Origin: Candidatus Pelagibacterales bacterium
GTDB taxonomy: Bacteria > Pseudomonadota > Alphaproteobacteria > Pelagibacterales > AG-422-B15
DNA: 7,432 nt
NCBI GenBank assembly: GCA_016777745.1
Contig: JADHQX010000058.1
Coordinates: forward strand, 1-7,432
Reading direction: 5' to 3'
The first letter of the stretch is position 1. Each line of letters starts with the position of its first letter. Shown in pieces: positions 6,112-7,432 of the stretch. The translations under genes were made by a program, and so were the position numbers. The notes below the pieces were generated by a model, which was not told the DNA's origin, ran no database searches, and was given only the letters and a program-made list of their open reading frames with translations.

Positions 6112-7056
6112 ATGATTAGCCTGTGGCAGATGACGGTCATTCGCGAAATTATGAAGACCGGTTCAATTTCTGCCGCAGCGCGACAATTGGGGCGTACCCA
6201 GCCGGCCCTAAGCGCAACCGTAAAAGAACTTGAAAAAAACATGAATTGCCAGTTATTTGAGCGCCAGAGGGGCCGTTTAATCCCTGTCCCTGAAGCTTTT
6301 TTTCTGCTTGATAGGGCCAATGAAATTCTGGAGCAGGTTGACGATCTGAAACAATTATTAAAATCAGGTGGCGAAGCAACCCCGACAAAAATCAATATCA
6401 GTTCAATGCCTGTCTTTGGTGATCATTTCCTGCCAGCCATCATTGCCGAATTCTCTAAAAAACATCCGAAAGCCAATTTTCAAGTCGCGGTTCAAGGATC
6501 GCCTGAAGTCATTTCCAGCATGGAAACACAACGATTCGATGTTGGCCTTGCCGAGCGCGGCAAAGACAGTGATTTGATTCACTGTCGGCGCTTTGACGTT
6601 GATTGCGTTTGTGCCTTACCAAATGGGGATCCGCTTTTAGCAAAATCGGTGATCGAGCCAGCAGATCTGGCAGGCCGCCCCTGCGCGAGCTTTTTGCCCG
6701 AACATCATATTGCCGAGGCGCTCAAAGCGGCTTTTGATAATGCTGGTGTCGCTTTCGATCCAAAATTCCAGATGCAGAATGGGGCCGCCCAATATGAAAT
6801 TATCGGATCGGGTGCGGGCTTTGGCGTCTTTAGCCCGTTAAATGCATGGATTCATCGCCGCCTTTGGCCAGATAATAACAGCATTGCCTTTCGCCGATTC
6901 ACGCCAAAGATCACCTATCAATTTTCCATCATCACGCCAAAACGTCACCCGCTATCGCGCGCGGCAATGGCCTTTGCGCGCGCCCTTGAAGCGGCTGTTA
7001 TCCAGATGCTTGACGAGGCACAAAGCCATATTGATGACGCCCCTAACAGCCCGTGA
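6112..7056 (+). CDS. LysR-family transcriptional regulator
   Basis: 314 residues, a normal length for the family. The N-terminal winged helix-turn-helix is complete: GSISAAARQLGRTQPALS (residues 17-34) forms the HTH, followed by TVKELEKNMNCQLFERQRGRLIPVPEA with the conserved LF-R-GRL wing. A linker helix runs to about residue 85. The remainder (about 95-300) is the periplasmic-binding-protein-like effector domain, beginning INISSMPVFGDHFLPAIIAEF. The HTH and wing recall the opine/amino-acid catabolism regulators of the OccR/NocR type, which fits the adjacent amine-oxidising enzymes, though this resemblance is by eye. The start is supported by AGAGG six bases upstream. It is divergent from the TRAP operon, the classical layout in which a LysR protein activates its neighbour in response to a pathway metabolite and represses itself. 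It converges on the photolyase gene with a 20-base gap. Confidence 0.93.
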   Translation: MISLWQMTVIREIMKTGSISAAARQLGRTQPALSATVKELEKNMNCQLFERQRGRLIPVPEAFFLLDRANEILEQVDDLKQLLKSGGEATPTKINISSMPVFGDHFLPAIIAEFSKKHPKANFQVAVQGSPEVISSMETQRFDVGLAERGKDSDLIHCRRFDVDCVCALPNGDPLLAKSVIEPADLAGRPCASFLPEHHIAEALKAAFDNAGVAFDPKFQMQNGAAQYEIIGSGAGFGVFSPLNAWIHRRLWPDNNSIAFRRFTPKITYQFSIITPKRHPLSRAAMAFARALEAAVIQMLDEAQSHIDDAPNSP

Positions 7057-7076
7057 TAAGATCGCCAGTGCGGGGG

Positions 7077-7432
7077 TCAAATCAGGCGGGGCTGCGCGTC
7101 ATCAATCTTGCGGCGCGGCCTTTTCGGTGACGGTTTTCGGCTTCCCAATTTTTGATAGACGGCACGGGCCATTGCCTTGAAATGATCGCTTTTGCGAACC
7201 GCATAAATCCGGTCACGCGCGTCGCGCATGGCAGCTGTATTTTCGACAATAGGCAAGGGGTAATCGCGTCCACTGACCCAGCCAATCGCCGCCGCCTCGA
7301 CCGGCGGCATGGCCTGCGGCTGATGAATCCATTGTGGTGGCAAATGCGCCAGTTCAGGCACCCAGCGGCGGATAAATTGCCCGTCAGGATCATGATCAAT
7401 CGATTGTTTGACCGGATTATAGATGCGGATTG
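7077..7432 (-). CDS. Cryptochrome/photolyase-family protein, C-terminal part (5' end beyond window)
   Basis: 117 residues of an open frame that enters from the right edge and stops with TGA at 7079-7077. The visible [27 protein letters not shown], then WIHQP and [25 protein letters not shown], match the end of the FAD-binding domain 7 of class I photolyases and cryptochromes. There, NP-KQ…[13 protein letters not shown] and DYP-PIV are hallmark segments. The tail [15 protein letters not shown] is basic. The protein would bind FAD and either repair UV-induced pyrimidine dimers or act as a light sensor. The catalytic core and the antenna domain lie outside the window, so the subclass cannot be decided. 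GTG at 7361-7359 is an internal Val codon, not a start. The gene converges with lysR, and nothing links it functionally to the transport operon. Confidence 0.88.
   Translation of the reverse strand, partial: IRIYNPVKQSIDHDPDGQFIRRWVPELAHLPPQWIHQPQAMPPVEAAAIGWVSGRDYPLPIVENTAAMRDARDRIYAVRKSDHFKAMARAVYQKLGSRKPSPKRPRRKIDDAQPRLI

Noticed and set aside
7035..7079. Possible bidirectional terminator between convergent lysR and photolyase genes (TGACGCCC against GGGGGTCA)
   Set aside because: The stem has a mismatch, the loop is about 29 bases, and no T-run follows on either strand. It could be chance pairing within coding ends.

Overview
This window looks like a chromosomal catabolic locus from a Gram-negative bacterium, most likely a marine-type alphaproteobacterium. 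That assignment is inferred from the gene types: a TAXI-class TRAP transporter, opine/D-amino-acid oxidase-like flavoenzymes and an alphaproteobacterial-looking photolyase tail. It also rests on moderate base composition. Nothing here fixes the genus, and I see no phage, IS, CRISPR, tRNA or rRNA.

Layout. Most of the window is one leftward (minus-strand) operon, in transcription order: a possible 37-residue single-span membrane protein (5979-5866); a periplasmic TAXI-family solute receptor (5811-4819); a short intergenic region with a 13-bp perfect hairpin (4776-4808); a fused DctQ-DctM TRAP permease (4733-2640); a small cupin (2640-2284); a DadA-like FAD oxidoreductase (2287-1031); and a second, HcnC/opine-oxidase-like FAD oxidoreductase (1034-1) that runs off the left edge about 30 residues before its expected end. 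The last four genes are joined by 1-4 base stop/start overlaps (TGATG, ATGA, ATGA), which points to translational coupling and one functional unit. A LysR-family regulator (6112-7056, plus strand) is divergent from the operon. The intergenic region holds a perfect 8-bp dyad with an 11-bp spacer, which is the T-N11-A form expected of a LysR-type operator. On the right, convergent with lysR and 20 bp away, is the C-terminal part of a cryptochrome/photolyase-family protein (7432-7077). It enters from outside the window and is probably unrelated to the operon.

How it works together (inference). The TAXI receptor captures a small anionic or zwitterionic compound in the periplasm and the fused permease imports it with an ion gradient. 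Two FAD-dependent amine/amino-acid oxidoreductases, helped by a cupin, then oxidise it. The LysR protein senses the substrate or a product and controls the divergent operon. D-amino acids, N-substituted amino acids or opine-like conjugates are plausible substrates; the sequence does not identify one.

The least expected item is the tiny hydrophobic ORF at the head of the operon. It has a clean 19-residue hydrophobic core followed by a Lys/Arg-rich tail, in a place where a small accessory transporter subunit or a regulatory leader could sit.
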